From positions 4,452,501 through 4,516,500 of the forward strand of contig NC_091664.1 in assembly GCF_042453785.1 (NCBI RefSeq): DNA of 64,000 bases, given 5' to 3'. Source of the stretch: Malus domestica (Eukaryota; Streptophyta; Magnoliopsida; Rosales; Rosaceae). Under the pieces are notes generated by a model that ran no database searches, had not been told where the DNA came from, and saw only the letters and a program-made list of their open reading frames with translations. Each line of letters opens with the position of its first letter. Position 1 is the stretch's first letter. Below are positions 9,551 through 21,709 of the stretch, piece after piece. The translations under genes were made by a program, and so were the position numbers.

Positions 9551-10201
9551 CTAGATGATGATGATGGAGAGCAAGCAAATCAAGAGAAAATGGAGAACCG
9601 AGGCCCGTGGCCTTCGAATGTTTCCAACCACAACTGGCAAAATAATGATTTGAGAAGGAGGGAACGGGATGATGATGATGAGCAGAGTAGTGTGATCAGG
9701 TTCAGTAGCTTGATGTACATGATCTTGATTTGGGTCTTCATCATCTTCTCCTCCAATATGATTAAAGAATTCAGTGATCAAGTCCTCCTCATCATCCAAC
9801 TCTCTTTCATCCGTGGTTCTTGGCCCCTCCTCAATCTCGTGATCATGATGACGGAGATGAGTAGTTAGCCGAGGCACAACAGCAGCCTCGTCTGCAGCAG
9901 AGGCCGCAACAGCAGAATCAGGCAGAACCTCAAACTCGTCAATTAAGGATCCTAACAGATCATCCTCCCAGCAATCATATGCTTCGGTGGTGCTGCTTGA
10001 GGACCCCTCGTGATGAAGTAGATCATCAAGCTCCCTAATCGAGTCCTCCACTGCCAAAAGACCATCATCCGAATCATGAGTCCTCTGCCTCTTGACCGTA
10101 TCACCCAAAACCGTAACGGCAGCATCGGAATCGGAATCGGCATCAGGGAAACGAGGACGCTTGAGAGAAGAGACAGTGGGCCTCAAATCTTGACCCCCCA
10201 T
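9551..10201 (-). CDS. acidic nuclear-type protein of unknown function, about 216 aa
   Basis: The first in-frame ATG is at 10201 (MGGQDLRPTVSSLKRPRF). Residues 12-40 hold basic KRPR and KRQR motifs like a bipartite nuclear signal. The middle is strongly acidic, with DDLLHHEG, CWEDDLLGSLIDEFEVLPD and ERELDDEEDLITEF patches of hydrophobic-acidic character typical of activation domains. The last ~45 residues are unusually hydrophobic (LIIIIPFPPS, SIIII) and may be a frameshifted tail or read-through of an exon end, so the true C-terminus is uncertain. The upstream region matches that of the NAC-like gene. A second fragment of this gene lies at 4.86 kb. I do not recognise the family. Confidence 0.5.
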   Translation of the reverse strand: MGGQDLRPTVSSLKRPRFPDADSDSDAAVTVLGDTVKRQRTHDSDDGLLAVEDSIRELDDLLHHEGSSSSTTEAYDCWEDDLLGSLIDEFEVLPDSAVAASAADEAAVVPRLTTHLRHHDHEIEEGPRTTDERELDDEEDLITEFFNHIGGEDDEDPNQDHVHQATEPDHTTLLIIIIPFPPSQIIILPVVVGNIRRPRASVLHFLLICLLSIIII

Positions 10202-10639
10202 CTCCAATTTCTTCACGAAACACAACACAAACAGACGAAAGCGGTGTGCTTTCTGCGAAAACCAAAACCCTAAGTCGGTAATGTGGAAGAAGAAAAAGCA
10301 GAAATTAAAGATCAGCTCGGAGTGCGACTGAATTGATTATACGGGATTTGGGAATTAGGGTTTCTTGTTACAGTGCTAGACAGACAGAAATTAAAGATAA
10401 CGAGAAATAAAACAGAAGAAAAGGCATGAACTGAACCTGCAACTGGGAACAAGTCGTCGACTTTCTTCTCAGAGAAAAGGATGGATTCGTCCCCAAATTT
10501 GAATCGAGCTTCCAATTTCAACAGACAGAGAGAGATCAAGCGACAGAGAGAGAGAGCGAGCAACAAATTTGAATTGGGCTTCAAATTCGGACGCACACAG
10601 AGAGAACGCAACAATGCAACACGACCGTTTGAGCGAGAG

Positions 10640-10770
10640 TGAGAGCGATCCAGAGATCCAGTGAGAGAGTGGGATGGGGGTTTTGAAATTTAAAGAAGGG
10701 AAAATATGACCGTTTGGGAATTGGACCGCTTAAACGCGGGTTTCATCACGTGCCGTTTTCTTTCTGCTCT
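10640..10770 (-). promoter_or_regulatory. promoter of the acidic-protein gene
   Basis: Holds a gagagtgg stretch, tttgaaatttaaag, aaaatatgaccgtttggg, accgcttaaacgcgggttt and a cacgtg core at 10747. It is the partner of the duplicated block at 8050-8206. Confidence 0.55.
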
Positions 10771-10999
10771 TTGGCGCCTGCGAGTGGGAAGCCCTCCCCA
10801 ATACAACCCAATTGTGTTCCGAATGACTAAATTACCCTCGAATTACGAATCACGCAGTTCCCAGATCTCAGGGTATTTTAGTCAAACCAAAAACTCAAAG
10901 GATCGCAGAATCGTGTCACTGTCTTGGTTACCGAGTTGTTTGTGTTTGATCCAGATGTATGTGAGAAGTGTGACGTTTGGGAGTATGCGATGTGTGTAA

Positions 11000-11960
11000 G
11001 GTGTTGGATAAGATTTTGAGATTGATAAAAATAATCGTTGAATTTGTCCACCATTAATTATTTTAAATGATTTCATAAAAAGTTCTATTAAATATGAAAA
11101 AAATAATAAAAATACTCTTAATTTAATACATAATTAGCCAAAATGATTTGATAAGAATTAAGGATATTTTTTATCATTTTATCCTTATTTGATGAAAATT
11201 TTACACGAAATGACCAAAATGATTGATAGCGGGTAAACTCAGAGACCACTTCTATAGATCTTAAATCTCAAGAATTAGAGTGATAAGTTATGTTAATCTC
11301 AATGATCATTTTGACTATAAAACTTTAAATAATAGACCGCTGAAATCAAAATTGTCAAATTCCTCCTCCGTATTATTTCCACACTCATCTTTATTCTCAA
11401 CCCATCAAATTTCCTCAGCATTAATATACTTTTTAGCCATCTATATTCTCAACCCATCAAATTTCCTCAGCATTAATATACTTTTTAACCATGATTTTCT
11501 AATAATTTAGTCAAAACATTTTCCAAATATCGATTGTACACATGTTTAATGACTTTGAAACAAAAAAAATGGCCATATTTTAATTACCAAAATATATTTC
11601 AAATACCAAAATATATTTCAAATACAAATAGGATAGAATAGGGCTAGTGTCATAGTGGAAACCAAGCATTCATGTCGTTCACCGTTCGAAGCAGAATTTA
11701 GATGAACCAACATTCTTGATCATACGCTAGTTGAGCGCAAACTGCAAAAACCAAAACCAAACAATGACGCGAGAAGCATCAGATATGCAATGTTTTTCCC
11801 CGTTACCCATTACCTGCTTTTAACTATTACAATGAATGCAATTCGGAATAATTTCACAGCATACGGGTTCAGAAAACGAGTCCAAACACAAACGTTACTG
11901 AAACTGATACGAAAATATATAGAGCATATCTGCATTCACAATAGACAACTGCAATATACT
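11000..11960. repeat. AT-rich spacer with a 52-bp tandem duplication
   Basis: tattctcaacccatcaaatt...cagcattaatatactttttagccat at 11392-11438 is repeated at 11444-11490 (52-bp period). A short double copy of ccaaaatatatttcaaatac occurs near 11590-11625. Otherwise no gene or RNA is supported in this interval. Confidence 0.65.
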
Positions 11961-11999
11961 TAAATTAGGTCGTGGAACCCCTAGTTTATAAGCACATCG

Positions 12000-12287
12000 A
12001 TGTTATGTACAGAATAATCACATTATGTTTCCACCAACACACACAAATACCCACAGGCCAACCTTTTTTTACCCTAAAAGGCATCTGCATTTCTTCCATT
12101 TCAGACCATCATAGTTTTCGTACCATAGAATCCATCGTCTGTTGTACACTTGTTCTTAGCTTGCGTTAAGTTCTTTTCTCCAACAGACTCGGGAACACAG
12201 GAAGCTCGAATACTCACCAACGGTGATGGCACATGTGGCAGGCGTGGAATTGTTGTACGATACTGATCACAAGTCCAAATATACGTG
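12000..12287 (-). pseudogene. remnant of the ARIADNE C-terminal zinc finger and 3'UTR
   Basis: Downstream of the current stop codon (12288-12290) the minus strand still encodes pieces of the RanBP2-like finger that normally ends ARI7/ARI8-type proteins. WTCDQ lies at 12263-12277 in one frame and YNNSTPATCA at 12229-12258 in another. The second Cys of the CDQC pair is now Tyr, and the last Cys pair reads CAIT. So this segment has at least two frame changes and lost metal ligands; it now serves as 3'UTR. Confidence 0.7.
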
Positions 12288-15200
12288 CTATACATTTCTG
12301 CTGGATCCACCACCTCGACTGGTTACCTTTCCCTTTCCACCTTTTGCTTTGCTGCTTCCTACGTTTTTTGAGCTTGTTGACCCACCGCAAGCTGCTTGAG
12401 AGTCCACATCACATAGGCCTTTCTCTAATGCCGTTACCAGGTTCTGGAAGTAATTTTTAGTCACCCTGTCACAATTGGGAAATGGATGAGAAGATTGAAT
12501 CAGGCAAGGGAGTGAATCAATTTGTACTCACAGATAACTGACCGTGCAACACAATAACAGACCTACTCTAATTTTAAAAAAAAACTAATCCGCAAGTAAA
12601 TTACATGATAAATGACTAGAGACAGAAAAACCGGTTCTTGTATACTTTTATTTATCTCTTCTCTTCGCACACTCAGAAAAGGATATTGTCTTCCTTCCAG
12701 TTCCTACACTAAAGACTCACTGATTCGACCTTTTCGTTTGCTGCATTTTGCATCCAGATAATGTTGAACAGACAACTATACACTAGGTTGATAAAAAAAA
12801 AATGATACACTTGGAAATTCAGTGGGGTTAACCATATCAGAGATTTCCTCTATATTTACACATAACTCCATTTGTTTTTTTTGGACAAGACACATTTCAA
12901 CACAAAACATCCCATAGAAAATGAATTTCAACTAATATTTCATCACAATATTTACCCGGTAAGTCCAGCTAGCTTTGTATGGAAATCAACGAATTCTTTT
13001 GATGGGCCTTCTGCACTAAGGAATTGCAGTAGCTCCTTCTCTGCACACTGATGAAGCCTTTCCAAAGCAGACTCTGCCTCACCTGAAGACAAGCAGAATT
13101 GCAAATTTCAGAAAACTTTAAAAACAACTCCTAACTAGTTCCTGCAGATATACACAGTTCATACCTTGCAAGTACTCAAAAAACTGCCTCTTCGCTTGCT
13201 CACGCTCTGGCAGGTAGTACCCATAAGCATACGTCCATTTTAGTACTCTCCTACATTCAACAATCTACAAACACAAAGAACAAAAGGCAAAAATAATGTC
13301 GGCATTTCATCACCAAACAAATCTGATTTGATGTTATACATACACTGTGCACTAAACTAATTCATTTTATATCTAACAAGAAACGCAGGAATTCACCTGC
13401 TGCCAGGCATCGGTTATGAACTTGAGCTGAGACTCAGGCTCACGCTGTATGTCACTAAGTTTCTCCATCTGAGAGAGAAAAACAAGGTATCCATCAGTAG
13501 TTATTACATAGTAACTTCACAGAAATCCAAAATAGCTGACGAGAGTCCGGTTGAAACAATCGTACCCAACATCTTCTAGCATTCAGAGATTTTTCTCAGT
13601 AAGAAACATAAACGTGTGTGTATATACACCTTTTTTTAACTGAAGAAACCCAATCAAGATAAAATACACTGAATCTCTTAAATGCTTTAACAGAGATTTT
13701 AAAAGGAAACAAAAGATTTAATACTATCTCTTAAGTATATGCACTTCCTTGCCTTCTGTCAAAAAAAGAATAACCTGCCATTTCCTTCCTACCACGCATT
13801 CCATACAGGAGCCAATACTCCACGCTACTAAACATGAATCTCTTACTTAATGACCGAGATAGTTCAAGAGCCACCCGACCGTCTCACGAGTCATAACCTG
13901 TCTCCACCTACAGACACTAATTCTATCCCCTTTACACACTCAAGACATAAGTTTCCTACTCCTGGATATGGGAAAAAAAGGTAACATCTTCGACAGATGC
14001 AAATGAGACATCCATATAGCGTCCCTAACATAACATTAACTAAACTCAGACAACCAACTCTCACCTCCCTCAGTTTTATAAGATGATGCTTACTAATTTA
14101 TTTTTTTGAAGTAAATGCTTACTAATTTATTAGAAAGTCAATAAAACTATACTTGTCAGAAACAAATTTTTTTATAAAGGATGATTTTTTAATTTACACT
14201 GTCAAAGTCTACCCGTTGACATGAGGGGGTGTAAGTGCAACCACAACTATGCTTCTAGTTCTACAATCCGGTCGAAAGATGAGAAACACAACTATGGTCA
14301 ATTTTTCTATTCTCTCAAGTCTAATTTCTGAAAGGTGAAAACATATAAAATCTCATGTTTATGTTGTTAACCCTACGCAAACTTAATTTCTAGCCTTGCA
14401 TCTATGAATAGAATAAGTACAATCTTCCTAGCATCTGTCATTAGCAACATGGTCAATTACAAATACAATCTTCCTAGCATCTGTCATTAGCAACATGATT
14501 GATTACAATTGATCAATAATATTTCATATCTGCAAAGTTTAAATATGGTTCTAGTTATACACTAGAGTAGAAAGATGAGCTCTAAGATCTTATTGTTAAA
14601 CACATTTGAACTTCATCCAAGAATGAAAATCACTAACACATGAAATCATGTATACATGTTTTATTCGTACATATGTATGTGTGCATGTAGCACATATACT
14701 TACATGCACAGTTCGCATTTGATTCAAATCCGCAAGAGCCTTTTGCCTCGACTGCCAAGGAAGAAAAAAAATTAGTCCAATGATTGAAGGATAGAGGGAC
14801 TTTCATAAAGATCCATTTTAAAGCAGCATTAAGGCTTAGCCAATTAAATTCATAAAATGGAAGAATAATGCACAGAAAAATCTTGATTCTAATTTAAGAA
14901 AGCTTCCACCCTCCTATGCAGCCCTGCAAAACTGAAGTCACGCACAGGTGTCTACCTACCTACTACTGTTTGCCACAACAAATTCGGTGAAAATTGAAAT
15001 AGAAACCCAGTGTGTCATCAAAGAAGTGTCAAGAGAAGCAGGATCTTCTCTGATCATTGAGAAAAAGGTCACCGACAAAGTACACAGCCAGGCTACTAAC
15101 ATAACTGAATTTGTTAAAAATTGGCTTGATGAAGATCTCTTGCATGAATTCATGGTATAGCACAAGAAACAGTGGAAATTTGAAAAAGAAAATTGTGAAT

Positions 15201-18169
15201 ACCTGTTGATTGCTTGCCCAACGTTCATAATAATGAGTGTATTTCTCCAGAGAATTTTTTGCCATTTCTCTTCTTCTCTCAGCTTCATCATACTACAATC
15301 AATAATACAAACTCTAAGTAATAGAAGAAAAAGAAAGCTATTCTTCCAAAAGGGGAAATAAAACAGATAAGTATAAATCCTTACAGCTCCCTCTTGCTTA
15401 GCTGCCTCGTAGCGGTTACATGCATAGAAACCACCCGTCCTTTCACCATGCTCCGCCCATGAACCAAGGCAAAGCCTGCATGGTACATATAATTCATTTA
15501 GCATCACATGTAAAACTTAACCATATTAGAACAGAATCAAAAGAAAAGTATTCAGATATTTTTTTTTCAAACAATAATAAATTTCCATTCAAGTAAGAAA
15601 CAGATGCAGAAAGCATACCAGCAAAATTCAAATTTGCAAGGTGGTGTGCATGTCATGTGCATACATCCTTGGTTTTTTTCAATAGGCCGCTTGCACTTTG
15701 GACATGGCTTAGAATTGGCCAGTATCCTGAGCATCATCAACAAAGGTTAGGACAGAACAATACAAAATGAAACATGAATTACCAAGAATTCCACCAACTC
15801 ACATAAAAGTGTTAATAAAAGTTAACTTTCAATGGTGTATCTGAAACTAAAACTAATAATGTTTTCACTTTGCACCACTCAATTCAACATAATTAATGAA
15901 TATACTTCCAGATGTTACAGGACCAGTGACCCAGCATCGCGCCCTACACCAGCCACACTAACCTATGCATACACGTGTAACTCGCGCATAAAACCTATTA
16001 CCAAAAAAAATTATTCTAGAAAAACAAAATGAAGTGACCATTACACTAGCTAACAAGCCCTACTTTCTGCAACATCCTGGTATGTGCAGATCCAGTTAAA
16101 TTCACAAGCACTACCTTTACTTCATAAGCCTTAAACTTTACCAAATACAACAAAAGTTTGTACCATAATAAATTTATCACATTCCCAAAAGTTTCAGGAG
16201 CATGGTCAACTTAATAAGTTAATATTTCCCCACAATTTATCACGTTAAATTCCCTTGCATACCAAAAGCAGTGGAAGTCATCAAATCAGCACACGAAAAT
16301 TAATGAAAAATAAAGGTTAGAGAAGGAGAAGAAAAACATAATACTCTACTTATGACAAGCACTTAATGAAGGGGTATTCTTACCATGGAAACAACTAGAA
16401 AGCCAATAAATGTATCAAAAGAGAAATGCATTAAGTAAAAGTGTAAAACCACAAAATACAATTTTGGATGCTAAGAGAAAATACAAACCAGTTCATGTTT
16501 TCAGACTCAGCACTGTTCTTTAAAATCCATTTCTCCACAGTGCTACAGTCAACAGGACGATGAGCTTCCTCTGTACACTGCACAGCCAAAACAAAATATG
16601 ACTCACCTATATAGATAAGTTTTTGCTGAGATATTAAATACCAAAAGTTACAAAAGGAAACTTACATTCCAGCAAAATCCATAGGAGCAGAGGCAAGATA
16701 CATCATAATTTTCATTATCACCAACAAAATTAAGAGCATGTTCACAACCTGGATAAGGACACCACTTGGTCTAGCAGCAAAGAAAAAGAATTACAAATCA
16801 TGGTGAGAAAAATGGAAAAACATGAAGGAAGAAAAATGATATTCATAAATTCCACTAACCACACGAGTAATAGACAGGAACACATCATTGTTCCATCAAA
16901 AAGAAAATAAACCACTAATAAAAAAATGATACTCATATATTCACACTCACATGCCCACACAGGCACAGGAGTAATTGAAAAGAAAAGAAACCACCAATCA
17001 TTTTTCAATATAGTAATTAAAATTGTCAACCTTGATACCTATTGAGTACTGAAACACATAGATAACACCATTTTTTTTACATGACTTTTTTTATCATGAT
17101 AACATAGTTTTCTAAGCAAAAGGAAACAAAGTAATGAGATAGACATTTGATAAAGTTGATCCATTAAGATGTTCTCTTTGATATTGTTATTGAAAAGCCA
17201 ATCTTAAGGACATTTATAGATGTTTTATATTTTTAACAATTAAAAAAAAATTCAAATCTTGGGTACCCAAAAATATTTCAGATTTATTGTACAACTTTGG
17301 GTTTACATCTCTATAAAAAGGTCGTACCCAGTGCACAAGGCTCCCGCTTTACGCAAGGTCTGGGAGAGGTGAATGTCGGCTAGCCTTACCCCCATTTTAT
17401 GGAGAGGCTGCTCCCAAGTCTCGAACCCAAGACCTACCGCTCATGGGCGAAGGCACTTGCCATCGCACCAAGTGTGACCTCTTGGGTTTACATCTCTATA
17501 AATAGACAAAATAAAATCGTTTTGATTAAGTTCAAATCTACACCTAAAGAAGTGAAAAAACACGAGCTAGACTGAAAGAAATTAGACTTTATAAAAAAAA
17601 TTAAGAAAAATTAATTAAGTACTCCAACTTTTGGTCATGCATTATTAGTAATGTGGAGTCCATTGAATTAATGGCTGACAAGTGCCCCATACAATCAAAA
17701 TCAAATTCCACATATACCTTCTTGTTGTCTTCAATATAAGACCTAATAAGGTACCGAGAGTACTTCTGGTTATCTTCTTCACTGACCAACATACTAATCA
17801 TGTCTTGACCAACAGAAGCACCACAAGACGGATCAGGACATCTCAGCGTCAAACAACCAGGACCATCGCTAATGGATGTTCTAATGTATCCTATCACGAA
17901 AGGAACAAAATAATCATAACAATAAAACATGACAATGGAAAGAAACGAATAGCAACTGATCACAATTTAAAATGAGCTTAAAAATGCCATGAATATTCAG
18001 AGATCGAATATTGAAAACAAATGGAGCAAGTAATAGTACAAGATTGTTTTAAACAACTAAATACAGCTATGGACGTTAAAAAGACATGCAAATTCCTACG
18101 TTACATTCTTCTTATTCAAAACAGTGCAGAAGTTGTAAATTTCTTGTAACTAAGTCAGAACTCAGTAAA

Positions 18170-18200
<31 letters not shown>

Positions 18201-20444
18201 TATGAAACAAACCTTTCCAGCATGCACAACAGTACGGATGACCACAAGCGGCAGATCTGATGCTACCACGGGGAAAGGTTTCAAAACAGATCCCACAGGT
18301 AAGCTGTCCACAAATAATAGGTATTAGGATGGTGTACACAACACATGAAGAGAAAACAAACCAGTTACTAGCAAAACAGCAAACTCTAATTTCCTAATGT
18401 TTATAAAGCTTACTTCTCTGGAATTGGGGAACTGAACAACTGGCTTCTTTAACAAGCCAACAGTTTTTCGGACCTTATCTTCATCAGAAAACCATGCCTC
18501 GTACACTTTAGTTACACTCCTGCCATACCAAAACTTTTTCAGATAAACTACTTATAAAATTGGTAGGGGATGGGTGTTCAGGAACTCTTATTTCCATTTC
18601 AACAAAAAGAGTAATTATGTGCTACAGATTGGAAGGAAACTTCACCCTCCTAAGTTCTACCCCTCCCCCTTTGATGATAGGATAGATACTGATTGGCTAC
18701 AGGGGTCACTGATAATAGTTCACAGGTTACCATACCATATTCACTCACAACACAGCACACGGTTCCGAAGAACCGTTGAAATAAAAAAGCACAATTCTGC
18801 ATACATATGAAACTGAGAATGCTAATAGAGATGAACAAGTGAAAATTTCAATACCAATTAAAGTAACGAAGTAAAATGCTTGAAGAAACTCTTGATATGG
18901 AAAGCACAGCAGATACACTTGCAATATCATCTTCCTGGCGCTGCTTTATATCTGACTCCTTCAAGATGATATAATTATTCTGGAGAAAAAAATGAAAATT
19001 ACGAAATTAATTAGAACACTATAAGCTCCTCAAATTGACTGGCAAAATCCTTTCGATGGAAACAAGATTTAATATTCAAATTAACATTCCAATCCATATC
19101 CATAAGTACACACACACACATATATATATATATTTGCTTGCATACACGTCTGAAAAAGATGGCTCCTTGGAGACAACAAAGTAAGAATTTAGTTCATCAA
19201 GACTGGGTCTTGTGGTAGAGACAAAAGTCTTCAACATGATATCAAGAATGCTTAAAATCTGTAAAATTCACAGTAACTATAAATGGAAGGCCTCCAGGTG
19301 GTTCACTTCACTGGTGTTGCATTAACCAAATAGCATCACTGAGTGGAAAGTCTTTCACTTGTAGCTGCCTGGCTGGCACAGGATACAAGCTTTTTATTCT
19401 TGCTGAGAATCAGCACGTATTCTTCAATTTGCTATTAGTAGTGAAACTCTTGTCGTGTGCATTATCCTCAACCAATTAAACTGAAATAGTAGGCAACTAG
19501 TGAAAAGAGGTCGCACTTGGTGCGATGGCAAGTGCCTTCGCCTATGAACGGTAGGTCTCGGGTTCGAGACTTGGGAGCAGCCTCTCCATAAAATGGGGGT
19601 AAGACTAGCCGACATTCACCTCTCCCAGACCCTGCGTAAAGCGGGAGCCTTGTGCACTGGGTACGACCTTTTTTAGTAGGCAACTAGTGAAAAAGCGATT
19701 GAATGAATGGAAGACGACTTTTTTTATCCAGGTAATTCCCTTATGTTCATGTTTCGGCGACTGTGTAGAGATGTCTTATACTCACAATGTGTCAATTGTC
19801 AACTTGTTCATCGCATCCTCTTAATCTACGAGAGTGCGTATGTAATAGTTTATTAGCTTTTCTCCATTACTCTACAAATCAAACCAATGCCAACAGACTG
19901 AAGTACCCTTACTCGACCTCGGGACTACCATCACCACGAAAGGCATTCACTTCAGCTCAATTAGACAAAATGACCCGGACAACAAAAGTATACAATAAAC
20001 CCTTCTAATCCATTAATATCAACAACAACTAGAAATAGCCCAATGGTAGGATTATTTAGTCCAACTGTGTTGGACTAAATAAGACGAGAGTGACGGGCAA
20101 GATTTCCCTAAATTGGAGCTTTTATCAAGTAAAGTCACAAAATTCAAGTGATCGAAGCTAATCCAGAGCTATCTCAGCTCCCAAACAGAGCAAGCATCAG
20201 AGCGCGCGTCATCAATTTCAACAAATTCACAGAAGAGAGAGAAAGCAAGGGATGGAGTAGTACAAACCTCAGCTCGACTGGCCTCGATCCTCTGGATTCC
20301 CTCATTATCGTCGCCGAAATCGACATCGGCGTCGTCATCGTCGCTGCCGTAGTAGTCCAAGGCATCCTCGTCGCTGTAGAAGCCGTCGTAGTCGTCCATG
20401 GAATCCACGTCGTTGGCGTCGTGCATATCGTCCTCGGAGTCCAT
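12288..20444 (-). CDS. ARI8: ARIADNE-type RBR E3 ubiquitin ligase (ARI7/ARI8-like), 559 aa, 15 exons
   Basis: Coding exons: 20268-20444, 18855-18979, 18414-18519, 18213-18303, 17718-17890, 16666-16770, 16489-16577, 15619-15726, 15385-15475, 15203-15292, 14704-14751, 13397-13468, 13165-13264, 12956-13082, 12288-12465. They total 1680 bp with phase kept at every GT-AG junction. RBR ligases pass ubiquitin from an E2 to a RING2 cysteine and then to substrate. Seen in order: acidic N-terminus (1-59); UBA-like region (60-136); RING1 starting CGICFETF (139); IBR with [13 protein letters not shown]2 [19 protein letters not shown] (297-315) with catalytic Cys310; FCWLCLGSW; Ariadne domain (about 350-500). 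The usual C-terminal zinc finger is absent: a TAG after SSRNV ends the protein and broken finger remains lie beyond. Introns host two SINEs. ARI7 versus ARI8 is not resolved. Confidence 0.93.
14419..14510. repeat. 46-bp tandem duplication in an ARI intron
   Basis: acaatcttcctagcatctgt...cattagcaacatg at 14419-14451 recurs at 14465-14497, within intron 11 of the ARI gene. No splice signal is affected. Confidence 0.8.
17316..17481 (-). mobile_element. tRNA-derived (Au-like) SINE in ARI intron 5
   Basis: About 166 bp in minus orientation, same sense as the ARI gene. It has a tRNA-like head with B box (ggttcgagac on the minus strand, read from 17422-17431), a body with aaaatgggggtaaggctagc, and a 3' end gggtacgacctttt. 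It is flanked by 17-21-bp duplications of ttgggtttacatctctata (17297-17315 and 17482-17500). The body and tail agree with the angiosperm Au SINE family as I recall it. Confidence 0.88.
18179..18203. repeat. (TA)n microsatellite
   Basis: About 12 TA repeats after an A-tract, 10 bp from the donor of ARI exon 4 (18211-18212). The length is likely to vary between individuals. Confidence 0.85.
19507..19673 (+). mobile_element. tRNA-derived (Au-like) SINE in ARI intron 1, antisense to the gene
   Basis: 167 bp. A-box-like tggtgcgatggcaagtgc and B box ggttcgagact (19561-19571), body aaaatgggggtaagactagc, tail gggtacgacctttttt. A perfect 20-bp target duplication flanks it (19487-19506 and 19674-19693, tagtaggcaactagtgaaaa). 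It is very similar to the copy at 17.3 kb but inserted in the opposite direction. Confidence 0.92.
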
Positions 20445-20696
20445 CGCCGTCCGACTACAAAAACCCTAACGGCAGCCGGCGTAGGAGGAGTGTATGAGTT
20501 GGTTACAGAAAGCGAAGGGAAAAGTCGGTGTCAAAAACCGGAAAGAGAAAATTGGAGAGTCGCAGAGAAATGTACAATAATACAACTCGTTTTTTTTTTT
20601 AATATTTAATTAAATTCCTAACCAAAAAATAAGTATTTAATTAATTAATATATATTTTCACCCTCACTTTGCTGACTATTCCCAACTTGGCATAGT

Positions 20697-21098
20697 TAGA
20701 CCTGTAAACGGGTCGGATTTATTGGGTTTGGATCGGGTTGAATCCGACCCGTTAAGTTAACGGATCATTCGAACCCAACCCGTTAAGTTAACGGGTCATC
20801 CGAACCCGACCCGTTAAGCTAACGGGTCACCCGTTTCACCCGTTAACAATTATTTTTATTTTTATTTTTTGCATAAAGTTTATTTTTTGTCATTAAGATT
20901 TTACTAAAATTACTAAAATAGCATCAACTAACGGGTGCTAAAGGGTCTAACGGGTTGACCCAAAGTGACCCGTTATTTAACCGGTTGTTAACGGGTTCAC
21001 CCGTTAACGAACCGACCCATTAAGCATCTACCCAAATACAAATATTAACGGGTTGGATCGGATCGGGTTAACAGGTTGGGTCCAAAATGCCAGTCCTA
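20697..21098. mobile_element. hAT-type MITE, 402 bp, upstream of ARI
   Basis: Ends are TAGACCTGTAAACGGGTC and, reversed, TAGGACTGGCATTTTGGACC. The flanks are an exact 8-bp target duplication ggcatagt (20689-20696 and 21099-21106), the hAT hallmark. The interior is dense in the palindromic words acgggtc/gacccgt and gttaacgg. It lies about 250 bp upstream of the ARI start codon. No transposase ORF is present. Confidence 0.92.
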
Positions 21099-21709
21099 GG
21101 CATAGTATCATATCATTGAACAAGTGGTTCAATCTAAGGACATGTTTACTTGACGATTAGGATTAGGAACGGGAAAAGTATAAGTTTTTCCTTTAAACTC
21201 GTAATTGAATATCTTTATATCAGAATTCAGATCGAATATGAATGACTAGTTGATCTGATTTCTTTTTCTTACTTCTTCTATGTTTTAGCTGTGTGATTCT
21301 TTTCTTTTTATCATTTATGCTAATAAGTGAACACGCACTAAAGTTTTAAGCTAAAAGTTAAAATCTATTTTTAGTTTAGATTAATCATCGGTTGTATTAT
21401 ATAATCTCAAGATTTACAAGTTTATTTATCTCAACATTATGGCAAAGCTCTTATGGATGAAGCCAAATGACGTATTCGTCGTCCATTTCTCAAAAATTTA
21501 TATTAATTCTTCAATGAACGTTGGAGAGGATGAAGCTAGATTTTTGAAGTTATGGAAGGAGTGAGTGAGTCATCTATTATTTTGTCGAATGAAGAGGATA
21601 AAATTGGTAACATACCATGTAATAATACAAACGGTAAAACCTCAATAATCTAATACTCAAAAAATTAATAGCCACGGTCAAATAATATTTGTTGCCATTC
21701 CCAACTTAA

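Noticed and set aside
20148-20609. 153-codon plus-strand frame rich in Val/Ile
   Set aside because: Antisense of ARI exon 1 (acidic codons reversed) and 5'UTR.
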